This document shows positions 45,532 through 54,473 of a DNA stretch of 64,000 bases, in pieces. Each line of letters begins with the position of its first letter. Position 1 is the first letter of the stretch. The DNA lies in NCBI GenBank assembly GCA_015064445.1, contig SVSE01000001.1:186001-250000 (forward strand). The letters are read 5' to 3'. The notes below the pieces were generated by a model. The model made no database searches. It was not told the DNA's origin and saw only the letters and a program-made list of their open reading frames with translations. The position numbers were made by a program, and so were the translations under genes. Source of the stretch: Oscillospiraceae bacterium (lineage in GTDB: Bacteria; Bacillota; Clostridia; Oscillospirales; CAG-272).

Positions 45532-46329
45532 CTATTTTGTTAATGCTGTAGAAACGCACGCCTCATAGCCTGCGAAATCCTTTTTATCAATCGATGCAAT
45601 AACGGCACTCACCTCGTTATTTTCGATGCTTATTGAGGTAGGGATAACGCCCTTTAAAAGCCCCTCGCCACCTACTGCGCTATAAGGAATATATCTTTTA
45701 TAAATGTCGGGGATTTTAAGTATTTTTCGAGCGATAGGTGTGCTTGATGACACCAAAATTACGCTTTTTCCTGACAAGGGATCTCTTAGAAGATTTCCCG
45801 AATCGCAAAGAGCGCCAAAGGAAAACTCCTCGTCATCTATGCGAGCGATTATTTTTACACTTTTAATTTCTTTTTCCGAGGAAAACAAGCGCCCTATGAA
45901 AATAGACAACAAAATCGCCAAGGATGCAATTATGAAAAATCTTGCACCTGTGTAAACGGTTGTATAGTTGTAGCTTTCTATGTATTTTGCCAGAATCTTG
46001 TTCAAAAACGAATATAAAACGCTCATAAATCCACCAAGAGAGGCGCTGACTCCCAAGTAAATTAAGTACATTGAAACAAATCTTTTGATGCTTTTCTCAA
46101 AATGGGTAATAAAGCACATAAGAAAGGATACAAGAATTCCTAAAACGACTGAAATTACTGGCTTTAATGTTAAAACCACATCAAAAACTCCATAAAATCC
46201 ACCTATAATTGAGGCTATAAGAATTCTCTTTTTGTAAATTTTTCTTCTCATAATGGACGCGGTTATAAACAACGAAACAAGGTCCATGCTAAAATTTATT
46301 GCAAAAAGCATATCTGCATATATTTTCAT
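45532..46329 (-). CDS. spoIIGA: Sigma-E processing peptidase SpoIIGA
   Basis: 265 residues. Five hydrophobic segments fill the first 150 residues. The C-terminal domain carries the catalytic-type Asp176 in [16 protein letters not shown], a pepsin-like aspartic protease motif. In Bacillus, SpoIIGA in the septal membrane cleaves pro-sigma-E after a forespore signal (SpoIIR). It is cotranscribed with sigE. A Spo0A-box-like sequence lies about 80 bases upstream. Confidence 0.93.
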   Translation of the reverse strand: MKIYADMLFAINFSMDLVSLFITASIMRRKIYKKRILIASIIGGFYGVFDVVLTLKPVISVVLGILVSFLMCFITHFEKSIKRFVSMYLIYLGVSASLGGFMSVLYSFLNKILAKYIESYNYTTVYTGARFFIIASLAILLSIFIGRLFSSEKEIKSVKIIARIDDEEFSFGALCDSGNLLRDPLSGKSVILVSSSTPIARKILKIPDIYKRYIPYSAVGGEGLLKGVIPTSISIENNEVSAVIASIDKKDFAGYEACVSTALTK

Positions 46330-46406
46330 TCATCTCATCTCCACATATATTTTAAGCTATGCAATATTAAAAAAATGTCACAATATGGGAGAGAAAAAAT
46401 TTTTTA

Positions 46407-46415
46407 TACGACAAA
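46407..46415 (-). promoter_or_regulatory. Spo0A-box-like sequence upstream of spoIIGA
   Basis: TTTGTCGTA on the minus strand, eight of nine bases of the 0A box TTTGTCGAA, about 78 bases before the spoIIGA start. In Bacillus the spoIIG promoter is activated by Spo0A. Confidence 0.45.
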
Positions 46416-46434
46416 AAACACTTGAATTTATATC

Positions 46435-46463
46435 TTGAATTTCCAATTAATAAATGCTATACT
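46435..46463 (+). promoter_or_regulatory. Sigma-A promoter of the ABC exporter gene
   Basis: TTGAAT (46435-46440), spacer 17, TATACT (46458-46463) with TG at the extended -10 position. Confidence 0.72.
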
Positions 46464-46500
46464 ATTTGTAAGTTATTTCTTTCTTGAAAGGAGATATGCA

Positions 46501-48405
46501 ATGTTTGGAGGTCCTCCACCATTCAAAAAGTTCGATAATGGTCTTAAAAAGCCTAAATCAATAAAGGAAGTTCCTTCTTATCTTGGTAAGCTGATCGGTG
46601 GATTCTTTTCAAGATATGCTTACATATTTAAGCTGGTTTGGGAAACGAGTCCCCTTATTCTCTTTGCGATGGCGTTTTCATCACTTTTTAACGGTGTTAC
46701 GCCCGTTTTAGGTGCGTTTGTATCGGCTGAGCTTATAAATTCTCTTGTTGACCTTTATCACGGACTTGATGTGAAATCCGATGTCTTGTTTTGGATTTCA
46801 ATGCAATTTGGTTATTTGGTAATACAAGGAATAGTTTCGACTCTTTACAATGCTATCATTAGAATTTTAAGCGAAAAGGTTGTTAATCATATAAAGGTAA
46901 AAATAATAACTAAATCAAAGGACATTGATTTGGCTCAATTTGATCTTCCCGAATTTTATGAAAAGCTCGAGAATGCGTCAAGAGAGGCTGGCTTCCGTCC
47001 TGTACAGATTTTGAGTTCTACCTTTAGCATGCTAAGCAACATTATTAGTGTAATTTCATTTATCACTGTTCTCTGCGTTTTAGACTGGAGAGCTCCTCTT
47101 TTGATAATTGTCTTTGCATTGCCTGCTGCGATTATCAAATTTGTTTACGGTAGAAAGAATTTCCTATATATGCGCCGTCATTCCAAGGAAAGGCGACTTA
47201 TGGAATACTATTCCTCTGTTATGACAAACAAGGACATTGTAAAAGAGGTTCGTCTCTTCAATTTGTCCGATATCTTCATTGATAAGTTCCAAAACACCTT
47301 TAAGAGATACTACAAGGGCATGAAGCGCCTTGTTATACGCGAAAATATTTGGCATATCATAATTACAATCGTAACAGCTGCTGTAAATGCTCTTTTATTC
47401 TTGTATATTGCCTTAAATGTTTCGCCGAACGGGCTTACAGTCGGAGATTTTTCACTCTATTCAGGCTCTCTTAACTCAATTATAGGCTGTGTAGGCACGC
47501 TTGTTTCGACTACTGCTACTATTTATGAGGGCACGCTTTTTATAGACAATATGATTGCCTTTAATAAGGTAGAAAGAAAAATTACTCCTATTTTGGACGA
47601 GCCTGCCTCAGTACAAAGACATACACCTCACACAATCGAATTCAAAAATGTATATTTCGCTTATCCTGGCTCTGAAAAATATGTTCTTAAAAACATAAAT
47701 TTTAAGCTCAATGGTGGGGATACAGCTGTTTTAGTAGGTCTTAACGGTGCTGGAAAAACAACGCTTATTAAGCTTCTTACAAGGCTATATGATCCAAGCG
47801 AGGGTGTTATTCTTCTTGATGGTAGAGATATTCGCGAATATGACCTTGACGAGCTATACTCTATTTACGGAATAATCTTTCAAGACTTTGGTAAATATGC
47901 AGTTCAGGCAAGTGAAAATATTTGCTTTGGAGATACTGATAAGGGCTACAACGAGGAAGATATGGTTCGTGCAGCAATTCAAAGTGGAGCAAACGATTTT
48001 ATAGAACAGCTTCCTAAAAAATACGACACATACCTTTCAAAGTTCTTTGAGGATGACGGTACTGAGCTTTCTATTGGTCAATGGCAAAAGCTTGCTGTTG
48101 CAAGAGCCTTTTATTCGGATTCTGATATATTGATTCTTGATGAGCCAACTGCATCTCTCGATGCGCTTGCAGAACAACAAATTTTCAATGAAATTGACTC
48201 ACTACGAGAGAATATGACTACCATTTTCGTTTCCCATAGATTATCAAGTGCTACAAGAGCTGATGTAATTATAGTTCTTGAAATGGGCGAAATTGTTGAA
48301 ATGGGAAATCACAATGAGCTTATGGCTTTAAATGGCAAATATCACGAGCTATTCTCTGCACAAGCTGAAAGATATATCAATTATCTTGACAAGAATGATA
48401 AATAA
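46501..48405 (+). CDS. ABC exporter, fused permease and ATPase
   Basis: 634 residues from the ATG at 46501 (site AAAGGAG). Six membrane segments cover about 45-330, then the ATPase: Walker A GLNGAGKTT, Q-loop FQDFGKYAV, signature LSIGQWQK, Walker B DILILDEPTASLD, H-loop FVSHRLS. The signature has Ile for the second Gly, common in this clostridial group. Single-gene unit, probably homodimeric. The substrate is not evident. It could export a lipid, peptide or drug. It converges on a pseudo-response regulator that may or may not control it. Confidence 0.85.
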   Translation: MFGGPPPFKKFDNGLKKPKSIKEVPSYLGKLIGGFFSRYAYIFKLVWETSPLILFAMAFSSLFNGVTPVLGAFVSAELINSLVDLYHGLDVKSDVLFWISMQFGYLVIQGIVSTLYNAIIRILSEKVVNHIKVKIITKSKDIDLAQFDLPEFYEKLENASREAGFRPVQILSSTFSMLSNIISVISFITVLCVLDWRAPLLIIVFALPAAIIKFVYGRKNFLYMRRHSKERRLMEYYSSVMTNKDIVKEVRLFNLSDIFIDKFQNTFKRYYKGMKRLVIRENIWHIIITIVTAAVNALLFLYIALNVSPNGLTVGDFSLYSGSLNSIIGCVGTLVSTTATIYEGTLFIDNMIAFNKVERKITPILDEPASVQRHTPHTIEFKNVYFAYPGSEKYVLKNINFKLNGGDTAVLVGLNGAGKTTLIKLLTRLYDPSEGVILLDGRDIREYDLDELYSIYGIIFQDFGKYAVQASENICFGDTDKGYNEEDMVRAAIQSGANDFIEQLPKKYDTYLSKFFEDDGTELSIGQWQKLAVARAFYSDSDILILDEPTASLDALAEQQIFNEIDSLRENMTTIFVSHRLSSATRADVIIVLEMGEIVEMGNHNELMALNGKYHELFSAQAERYINYLDKNDK

Positions 48406-48408
48406 AAC

Positions 48409-48441
48409 AAAAAATTCAGGCGCAATGCCTGAATTTTTTTA
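48409..48441. terminator. Bidirectional terminator between the ABC exporter and regulator genes
   Basis: AAAATTCAGGC, five-base loop, GCCTGAATTTT followed by T-run. It serves the convergent genes on both sides. Confidence 0.87.
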
Positions 48442-49083
48442 TTATTCTATGGAATTTGTAACTACATTTCTTTCATCATTTATTAGATATCCGTATGATG
48501 TGCGTAATATAAGGGGCTTTCTATAATTATTCCTGCATTTTCCGTTTATGTATGACACATATTTTGAAATGGATGATGGAGAAATCTTCAAGGCTGTATA
48601 TTCAATAATTTCCTCATCGGTAAAGGTTTTCTTGGGATTATATGCTAAAAATCTCGCTATTTTATATTCGGTCTTAGTAAGAAAAAGGCGCTTGCGTGCA
48701 TAATAAATGTCTTGGTCTTCTTCATCAACAAGGGCATTTCCAACAAAATCCTGTTTCAAATTATATCCATACTCATTTTTTATTATTTTTCGCACCATTT
48801 CAGGCGTTACAATACAATTATCTGATATAATAATTCTTCTAAAATTTTCCGATTTTGGTGGTTCTCTTTTCAAAAGCGAGGCGACAATCGTGCCTTGTGA
48901 TTTAAGACTTCTTGTATAATAATCTATTTCACTTGCCTTTGGCATCACAAATATAGTTAAAAGGGGCTTAGTAAGATATTCCCAGTTTTCGTAATTCTCT
49001 ATTTTAAAGGATATTTCCGTACCACGAAGCGATCTTTTTATTTCTTTTATGCGAAATTCGTTATCATCAAAAATAAGTACCAT
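48442..49083 (-). CDS. Response-regulator-like protein lacking the phosphoacceptor Asp
   Basis: 213 residues. The N-terminal 115 residues have a receiver-like start (VLIFDDNEFRIKEIKRSL), but the third strand, where the phosphorylated Asp belongs, reads LLTIFVMPKASE. The C-terminal 80 residues are an OmpR/PhoB-type winged helix (LFLTKTEYKIARFLAYNPKKTFTDEEII, SISKYVSYINGKC, ILRTSYGYLI). No histidine kinase is adjacent. It is probably a phosphorylation-independent DNA-binding protein. AAGGTGAAAA precedes the ATG. Confidence 0.7.
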   Translation of the reverse strand: MVLIFDDNEFRIKEIKRSLRGTEISFKIENYENWEYLTKPLLTIFVMPKASEIDYYTRSLKSQGTIVASLLKREPPKSENFRRIIISDNCIVTPEMVRKIIKNEYGYNLKQDFVGNALVDEEDQDIYYARKRLFLTKTEYKIARFLAYNPKKTFTDEEIIEYTALKISPSSISKYVSYINGKCRNNYRKPLILRTSYGYLINDERNVVTNSIE

Positions 49084-49160
49084 TTTTCACCTTTTGTAAT
49101 AAATTCCGAAAATGCAAAATAGTATATAGTAAAAACTAAAATGCACCAAGGAGATTTAAA

Positions 49161-49649
49161 ATGTTTGTTTATTCGTTTAAGGCATCTACCTTAAAATTTT
49201 TCGGAGTTATTGGAATAAGCGTTGTTTTGCTTATAGCCCTTGTATTTTTAATCCCTACATATTCAAAGGACACAACTGCTGAAATTGCGCTTTTTAATGA
49301 AAATATATCCTTTGACAAGGTAAAGGGGGCATCTGATGTAAGGGATTTTCTTTCTCAATACGGTTGGAAGGTTGAGGAAGCGCCTGTTGAGGAATGCGAA
49401 ATAACGATTCCAAAGGAATTTGATAAGGTAATGACCTCGTACAATGAAATTCAAAAGCAACAAGGACTTGACCTTTCAAAATATGCCAAAAAAAGCGCTA
49501 AAAGATATACATACAAGGTGACAAACTATCCTGAATATAACGGAACCGTGTATGCAAATGTTATAGTCTATAGAGATAAGGTAATAGCAGGAGATATATG
49601 CTCTGCCGATGCGAGAGGGTTCATCCACACTCTTCCTATGCCAAAATAA
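49161..49649 (+). CDS. DUF4830 family membrane-anchored protein
   Basis: 162 residues. An N-terminal membrane anchor (about 12-33, FFGVIGISVVLLIALVFLIP) is followed by an extracytoplasmic domain with DVRDFLSQYGWKVEEAPVEECEITIPKEFDKVMTSYN, which matches DUF4830. The family often occurs next to sporulation or spore-related genes in Clostridia, here just before spoIIIA. The function is unknown. An AAGGAG site precedes the ATG. Confidence 0.72.
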   Translation: MFVYSFKASTLKFFGVIGISVVLLIALVFLIPTYSKDTTAEIALFNENISFDKVKGASDVRDFLSQYGWKVEEAPVEECEITIPKEFDKVMTSYNEIQKQQGLDLSKYAKKSAKRYTYKVTNYPEYNGTVYANVIVYRDKVIAGDICSADARGFIHTLPMPK

Positions 49650-49667
49650 TTTTATCATAAAATTTTT

Positions 49668-49700
49668 AAAAAGCAAGGTTTTTCCTTGCTTTTGTTCTTT
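49668..49700 (+). terminator. Rho-independent terminator after the DUF4830 gene
   Basis: AAAGCAAGG (49670-49678), T-rich loop, CCTTGCTTTTG. It separates DUF4830 from spoIIIA. Confidence 0.8.
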
Positions 49701-49745
49701 TTATCTAATTTTTTGAATATGCTTGTACAGGTTGGAGGTGAATAT

Positions 49746-50669
49746 ATGCGATATCAAATGATTTTTGAGAAAAAGCTCGACGAGGTTCTGTCATATACTC
49801 TAAAAAAGCTTCCCCGTTGGCTTGGGACAAGTATTACCGAGGCTGTCGAGAAAAACAATTTATCATGCATCAATGAAATTCGCCTACATAGTAATTCTTT
49901 TGTAACCTTTATTGCCGATTCAAGAAATATAAAGACAGATATAACTCTTACTCAAAACGATATAAATGAAATTATAGATATGATTTGCGAGGGCTCATTA
50001 TACGCGCATTTTGACACAATTAAAGAGGGATATATAAGCATAGGAAAAGGAATAAGAGCTGGAATTTGTGGGCGTGCAAGCGTTGAAAATGGCAGTATAT
50101 GTGGTGTTAGCGAAATAACCTCCATAAACATTCGACTTCCAAAAAGGATTTTTCATAGTGCTGACTATCTTTTTAACCTTTTAAAGGAAAATGATTTTTC
50201 CAACTCCGTTATTCTCTATTCTCGACCTGGTGTTGGCAAAACAACAATTTTAAGAGAGCTTATTTATAAGCTTTCAGAAGAAAATCCTCCGCCAAGGCAC
50301 GCAGTTATTGATACTCGCGAGGAAATTACTCCTTTTATGAGGGGCGAGCTTATAAACTCCGATATTTTTATTTCCTATCCCAAAGGGATAGCAATAGAAA
50401 TAGCAACCAAGAGTATGACCCCAGAATTAATAATTTGTGATGAAATTTCCTCTGAAAATGAGGCTATTGCTGTTTTAAAATCCTCGAACTCTGGCGTCAA
50501 GCTTATTGCCAGCGCACACGCAGATTCGTTTGAGGAGCTCTGCTCTAAGGAAATATTAAAGGAGCTATTTTCACATAATGTTTTTGACTATGCGCTTGGT
50601 GTTAAGCGAAATGCAGGCTCGAAAAAATATGATTTTACATTAAACTCATTTCACGAGGCAGACAAATGA
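49746..50669 (+). CDS. spoIIIAA: Stage III sporulation protein AA (secretion ATPase)
   Basis: 307 residues from the ATG at 49746, preceded by GGAGGTGA. P-loop SRPGVGKTTILREL and the Walker B region PELIICDEISSENEA place it with the AAA-type/T2SS-like SpoIIIAA ATPases. It powers the SpoIIIA-SpoIIQ complex in the mother-cell membrane that feeds or signals the engulfed forespore. First of an eight-gene operon. Its stop overlaps spoIIIAB by four bases. Confidence 0.93.
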   Translation: MRYQMIFEKKLDEVLSYTLKKLPRWLGTSITEAVEKNNLSCINEIRLHSNSFVTFIADSRNIKTDITLTQNDINEIIDMICEGSLYAHFDTIKEGYISIGKGIRAGICGRASVENGSICGVSEITSINIRLPKRIFHSADYLFNLLKENDFSNSVILYSRPGVGKTTILRELIYKLSEENPPPRHAVIDTREEITPFMRGELINSDIFISYPKGIAIEIATKSMTPELIICDEISSENEAIAVLKSSNSGVKLIASAHADSFEELCSKEILKELFSHNVFDYALGVKRNAGSKKYDFTLNSFHEADK

Positions 50670-51115
50670 AGATTTTAGGCGCCTTTTTGATATTAATTGC
50701 TTCTATTTGCTCCTGTATTATATATGAGAAAAATGAAAAATGCAAGATCTCTTCAGCGAAGGAAATTTGCGAATTTATACGCTATATAAGATCTCAAATT
50801 GAGCATTTTTCCACTCCGATAAACAAAATTTTCGCCTCATATACAGAAAAAAGTGTTCTTGTGGATCACCTTTGTAAAAAAGAGCTTGATTTAGCTAAAA
50901 AATCACTCGAAAAGGATGATTTCAAGACTGTTAGCGACTTTTTTAATTCTCTTGGCAAGGGCTTAAAGGATGATGAAGCATCACTCTGTTCTTATTCTAT
51001 TGAAACACTTGAAAATAGCATATCAAAAAAGGAAAAGGATTATCCCAACAAAATAAAGGTTTTTCGCGCTATGGCTTTGTTCTTTGGCTTTTGCGTTGTA
51101 ATTTTACTAATATAA
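50666..51115 (+). CDS. spoIIIAB: Stage III sporulation protein AB
   Basis: 149 residues, hydrophobic ends: an N-terminal helix (ILGAFLILIASICSC) and a C-terminal helix (FGFCVVILLI) flanking a soluble helical region with CEFIRYIRSQIEHFSTPI. It resembles the type II secretion F-like component of the SpoIIIA complex. It is coupled to spoIIIAA. Confidence 0.9.
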   Translation: MKILGAFLILIASICSCIIYEKNEKCKISSAKEICEFIRYIRSQIEHFSTPINKIFASYTEKSVLVDHLCKKELDLAKKSLEKDDFKTVSDFFNSLGKGLKDDEASLCSYSIETLENSISKKEKDYPNKIKVFRAMALFFGFCVVILLI

Positions 51116-51123
51116 GGTGTTAA

Positions 51124-51318
51124 ATGGATATTTCATTGATTTTAAAAATAACGGGAATAGGAATTTTAATATCTGTTGCCTGTCAAATTCTTTCAAAAAG
51201 TGGGCGTGATGAGCAAGCCACTCTTTTGTCAATCGGTGGCATAATTATGGTTATGCTACTTATAATAAGCGAAATCGAAGCGCTATTTCAAGCGCTTTCG
51301 CGCGTTTTTGGTATTTGA
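51124..51318 (+). CDS. spoIIIAC: Stage III sporulation protein AC
   Basis: 64 residues, two membrane helices, with the family segment LKITGIGILISVACQILSKSGRDEQATLL. A membrane component of the SpoIIIA channel. AAGGTGTTAA precedes the ATG. One base from spoIIIAD. Confidence 0.93.
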   Translation: MDISLILKITGIGILISVACQILSKSGRDEQATLLSIGGIIMVMLLIISEIEALFQALSRVFGI

Positions 51319-51319
51319 T

Positions 51320-51703
51320 ATGGACTCCATAAAGATATGTGGGATCGTTATTTGTTCACTTTGCGTGCTTTTAATGTTTAAAAATTTGCGCTCAGAATAT
51401 TCTCTTTTTATTCGCATTATTCTCACTCTTGGAGTCAGCCTTGTGACAACTGTGCTAATTTATCCTATTTTGACATACATAATTGAAATTTCATCAGGGA
51501 CTGCTCTGGAAAAATATTTGCCATCGCTTGTTAAAGCGTTAGGAATAGCAATTTCCGTGCAAATAACTGCTGACATTTGTAAGGATGCAGGAGAGGAAGC
51601 GATTGCATCAAGAATTTATTTGTTTGGACAAGCAGAAATTTTAATAATTTCTATTCCCATAATGAAAAATCTGCTTTCTCTTTGTGGAGATATCATAAAA
51701 TGA
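51320..51703 (+). CDS. spoIIIAD: Stage III sporulation protein AD
   Basis: 127 residues, about four membrane helices, with the family motif LVKALGIAISVQITADICKDAGEEAIASRI and a final ISIPIMKNLLSL. The ATG at 51320 lies one base after the spoIIIAC stop. Membrane part of the SpoIIIA complex. Overlaps spoIIIAE by four bases. Confidence 0.93.
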   Translation: MDSIKICGIVICSLCVLLMFKNLRSEYSLFIRIILTLGVSLVTTVLIYPILTYIIEISSGTALEKYLPSLVKALGIAISVQITADICKDAGEEAIASRIYLFGQAEILIISIPIMKNLLSLCGDIIK

Positions 51704-52836
51704 TGAAAAAAATTATGTTTTTGCTTATTTTTGTGCTGTTTTTTGTTCAAGTTATAAGCGCAGAGGAAAATGTACAAGGGCAAATAAATGATTATATAAG
51801 CGACGAAATGCAAGGCTTCAAGGACTCCTTGCCTGAATATGTCACGGATTTTGTGCCAAATGAGGTTTTTGAGGGGGATTTTTCCTCCCTTACAAATGGA
51901 GAAATAAATCAGGGCACCTTTATTGACTATGTAATTGACTATATTTTATTTTTGATGCCAAGTGTTATAAAAGGATTTTCCTCTCTTTTAATTTTGGTGC
52001 TCTTGATTTCGATTTTTAATCTTTTGAAGAACTCCTTCTCCTCTGAGGGCTTAAAAAATGCATTCTCTTGCTGTGCATCACTATCTCTTTGTGTTAGTGT
52101 TTTTACTATTGTAAATGGGATTATCGATACCAGTGTCAGCTACATAACAACGCTTTGCGATACGATGAACACTTTTGCACCTGTAATGAGCGCTATGTAC
52201 ATTATGACAGGCTCAATTTCAAGCGCAGCTGTTTCGAACGCATCGATGATGCTATTTTTATCAATCGTTGAAAATTTTATTGTTATAGCGCTTGCTCCGA
52301 TAATAAAAATATGCCTTTGCTTCTCTGTTGTTGGCTCGGTTTCTGGTGGAATCGATTTAAGCGAGGGCTCTAAAATGATTAAAAACACTTTTACCGGGAT
52401 TTGCGTGTTTATAATGTCGATTTTTTCGTTTGTAATGTCATATCAAGGAGTTTTATCGCAGAGTGCAGATACCTTGACAATGCGAACAGCAAGATTTGCT
52501 GTGGGAAATTTTATTCCGATTGTAGGAGGATTTGTTGGCGAATCGTTAAAAACGATTTCCTCAAGCCTTTCCTTTGTAAAAAGCTCCTGTGGTGTTGTCG
52601 CAATTATTGTTATTGTTCTTATTACCTTGCCGGTTATTGTTTCACTTCTCCTTTATAGGCTCTCCTTTGGAATTATATCAACGACAACAAAAATTTTAGG
52701 TATAGGAAGCGAGGCAAAATGCTGTGATGAGGCAGGAACTCTTTGCTCATTCATTCTCGCAATTCTTTGTCTTACCTTTATAGTTTTTATTTTTGCACTA
52801 ACTATTTTTATCAAATCGTCAGGTGGTATGTCATAA
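51700..52836 (+). CDS. spoIIIAE: Stage III sporulation protein AE
   Basis: 378 residues from the ATG at 51700. An ATG at 51703 is also possible. A signal-like N-terminus, an extracytoplasmic stretch with YVTDFVPNEVFEG, then about seven membrane helices with STVSSAAVSNASMM-like and VVGSVSGGIDLSEGSKMIKNTF segments typical of SpoIIIAE. Core membrane component of the channel. Its stop shares one base with the spoIIIAF start (TAATG). Confidence 0.93.
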   Translation: MMKKIMFLLIFVLFFVQVISAEENVQGQINDYISDEMQGFKDSLPEYVTDFVPNEVFEGDFSSLTNGEINQGTFIDYVIDYILFLMPSVIKGFSSLLILVLLISIFNLLKNSFSSEGLKNAFSCCASLSLCVSVFTIVNGIIDTSVSYITTLCDTMNTFAPVMSAMYIMTGSISSAAVSNASMMLFLSIVENFIVIALAPIIKICLCFSVVGSVSGGIDLSEGSKMIKNTFTGICVFIMSIFSFVMSYQGVLSQSADTLTMRTARFAVGNFIPIVGGFVGESLKTISSSLSFVKSSCGVVAIIVIVLITLPVIVSLLLYRLSFGIISTTTKILGIGSEAKCCDEAGTLCSFILAILCLTFIVFIFALTIFIKSSGGMS

Positions 52837-53321
52837 TGAGCTATTTTTTGAATTCTATTCTTGTACTGGCGATTGCCTCGGGAATTGTAAGCTCTATTTT
52901 GTGCGGAAGTGAGGCGCTTAAAAGATATGTTTCTTATTTTTTGAGTTTGATAATGCTTGTAGTGCTTCTCACACCACTTTTTAAGATTTTTTCATCTTTT
53001 GATAGTATTAAGGAATATATAAAAGACTTCTCTCATAGCATTAAAACAGAGGAAATAATTGACAACTCAAATACTCTTATAGTGAACACCACAAGCGAGC
53101 GTGTATGCGAGGGCATTAAGGAGCTTGTGATAGCAAAATTTGGATTTGATGAAAATGATGTTTACATAACGCTTGAGCTTGACGAGTATGATATAAGCGC
53201 AATAAAAATACGCTGTGTAAATGTTGTTCTCACAAATAAGGCGTCCTGGTCCGATACTGACAAGGTAAAGGAATACCTTGACAAGACCGTAGGATGTCAA
53301 ATAAATGTAACAAGGAGGTAA
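52836..53321 (+). CDS. spoIIIAF: Stage III sporulation protein AF
   Basis: 161 residues from the ATG at 52836. Two N-terminal membrane helices, then a soluble ring-building-type domain with KFGFDENDVYITLELDEYD. Belongs to the SpoIIIA complex. Coupled to spoIIIAE by a one-base overlap and one base before spoIIIAG. Confidence 0.9.
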   Translation: MSYFLNSILVLAIASGIVSSILCGSEALKRYVSYFLSLIMLVVLLTPLFKIFSSFDSIKEYIKDFSHSIKTEEIIDNSNTLIVNTTSERVCEGIKELVIAKFGFDENDVYITLELDEYDISAIKIRCVNVVLTNKASWSDTDKVKEYLDKTVGCQINVTRR

Positions 53322-53322
53322 A

Positions 53323-53724
53323 ATGCTGAAAGGAAACAAGGGTAAAATTATCATTGCTTCTCTATTTGCTTTGGGATGCATTTTGATTTTGCTTGCCTCT
53401 TTTCAGGGAAAATCAAAAAAAGAAAGCACTTATGAGGAGTATGTAAGCACGCTTGAAGAAAAGCTTGAGGACTTTTTGAAGGGCGTTGAAGGCATAAAAG
53501 AGGTTGATGTTATTATTATGCTTGATGAATACGAGGTCAAGGGCGAATCAAGCTCGGTTTTTTCCTCAAATGACACAAATCAAACGACTATTCCTAAAAT
53601 ACGAGGAGTGGCAGTTGCCGTTTCAAACGGAGATAGCTATACCGTGCAGGCAAATGTAAGTGCTGTGGTGTGCAGTTATCTTGGAATTTCCTCAAACAAA
53701 GTAAAAATTGTGGCAACAAAATAG
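53323..53724 (+). CDS. spoIIIAG: Stage III sporulation protein AG
   Basis: 133 residues. One membrane helix (IIIASLFALGCILILLASF), then a ring-building motif domain (YVSTLEEKLEDFLKGVEGIKEVDVIIMLDE, GVAVAVSNGDS). In Bacillus SpoIIIAG forms a large ring in the intermembrane space. This version is short compared with the Bacillus one. GGAGGTAAA precedes the ATG. Confidence 0.9.
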   Translation: MLKGNKGKIIIASLFALGCILILLASFQGKSKKESTYEEYVSTLEEKLEDFLKGVEGIKEVDVIIMLDEYEVKGESSSVFSSNDTNQTTIPKIRGVAVAVSNGDSYTVQANVSAVVCSYLGISSNKVKIVATK

Positions 53725-53782
53725 CATATTTTTTAAAAGGCAAAAATATAATTTAACATAATAACAATATAGGAGCAAAATT

Positions 53783-54364
53783 ATGAAACCAGAAAATCCA
53801 AACATTCAAAAGAAACCAGGCAAAATCAAGGCTTTTTTCAAGAAAATCGGCGTTAGAAACCTCGTTGTTATTTGTGCTGTACTACTTATCGGTGGCGCTG
53901 TAGGCATAAATTACATACTTTATTCTAAGCCTAATACAGATGAGCCAGCTGGAGATGTCGATATCGACCTTGGCGATACAAACATTCAAGATACTCTTGA
54001 CAAGGATGAAAACACCTCTGATTACTTTGCACAAACAGTTTTGAGTCGTCAACAGGCTCGCGATGAGGCACTTGAGGTTTTACAGGCTGTTGCTACCAAC
54101 TCCTCTGCTTTGCCTGAGGCGATAGACGCAGCACTTGCAGACATCGCACAAATTGCAAAGGATATTGATAGCGAATCAAAGATTGAAACTCTTGTAAGAG
54201 CAAAGGGCTTTGAGGAATGTATTGCTGTAATTAGCGACGATAGCGCGACTGTTATCGTTAAAACTGATGGTCTTTTGGCAAGTGAAGTAGCTCAAATCAA
54301 CGAAATCGTTTATGAGCAGTCAGGAATCCTTCCAACAGGTCTTAAAATTATTGAAAAGAAATAA
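53783..54364 (+). CDS. spoIIIAH: Stage III sporulation protein AH
   Basis: 193 residues. One N-terminal membrane helix (about 25-47), an acidic linker (DEPAGDVDIDLGD), then the YscJ/FliF-like domain with SRQQARDEALEVLQAVATNSSALPEAIDAAL and a final VVDGLL-like ring motif. It binds forespore SpoIIQ in Bacillus to span both membranes. No spoIIQ is seen in this window. Last gene of the spoIIIA operon. Confidence 0.9.
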   Translation: MKPENPNIQKKPGKIKAFFKKIGVRNLVVICAVLLIGGAVGINYILYSKPNTDEPAGDVDIDLGDTNIQDTLDKDENTSDYFAQTVLSRQQARDEALEVLQAVATNSSALPEAIDAALADIAQIAKDIDSESKIETLVRAKGFEECIAVISDDSATVIVKTDGLLASEVAQINEIVYEQSGILPTGLKIIEKK

Positions 54365-54368
54365 TTAT

Positions 54369-54396
54369 AAAATCCCGATTAACTCGGGATTTTTCA
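54369..54396 (+). terminator. Rho-independent terminator of the spoIIIA operon
   Basis: AAATCCCGA (54370-54378), five-base loop, TCGGGATTTTT (54384-54394). Confidence 0.88.
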
Positions 54397-54411
54397 TTTA
54401 GAAGTTTTGTC

Positions 54412-54440
54412 TTGACAAAGATGAAAAAATATAGTAAAAT
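54412..54440 (+). promoter_or_regulatory. Sigma-A promoter of the 89-aa orphan gene
   Basis: Perfect TTGACA (54412-54417), spacer 17, TAAAAT (54435-54440). Confidence 0.75.
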
Positions 54441-54473
54441 GAATTGAATGATTTTTTGGAAGGTGATAATATT

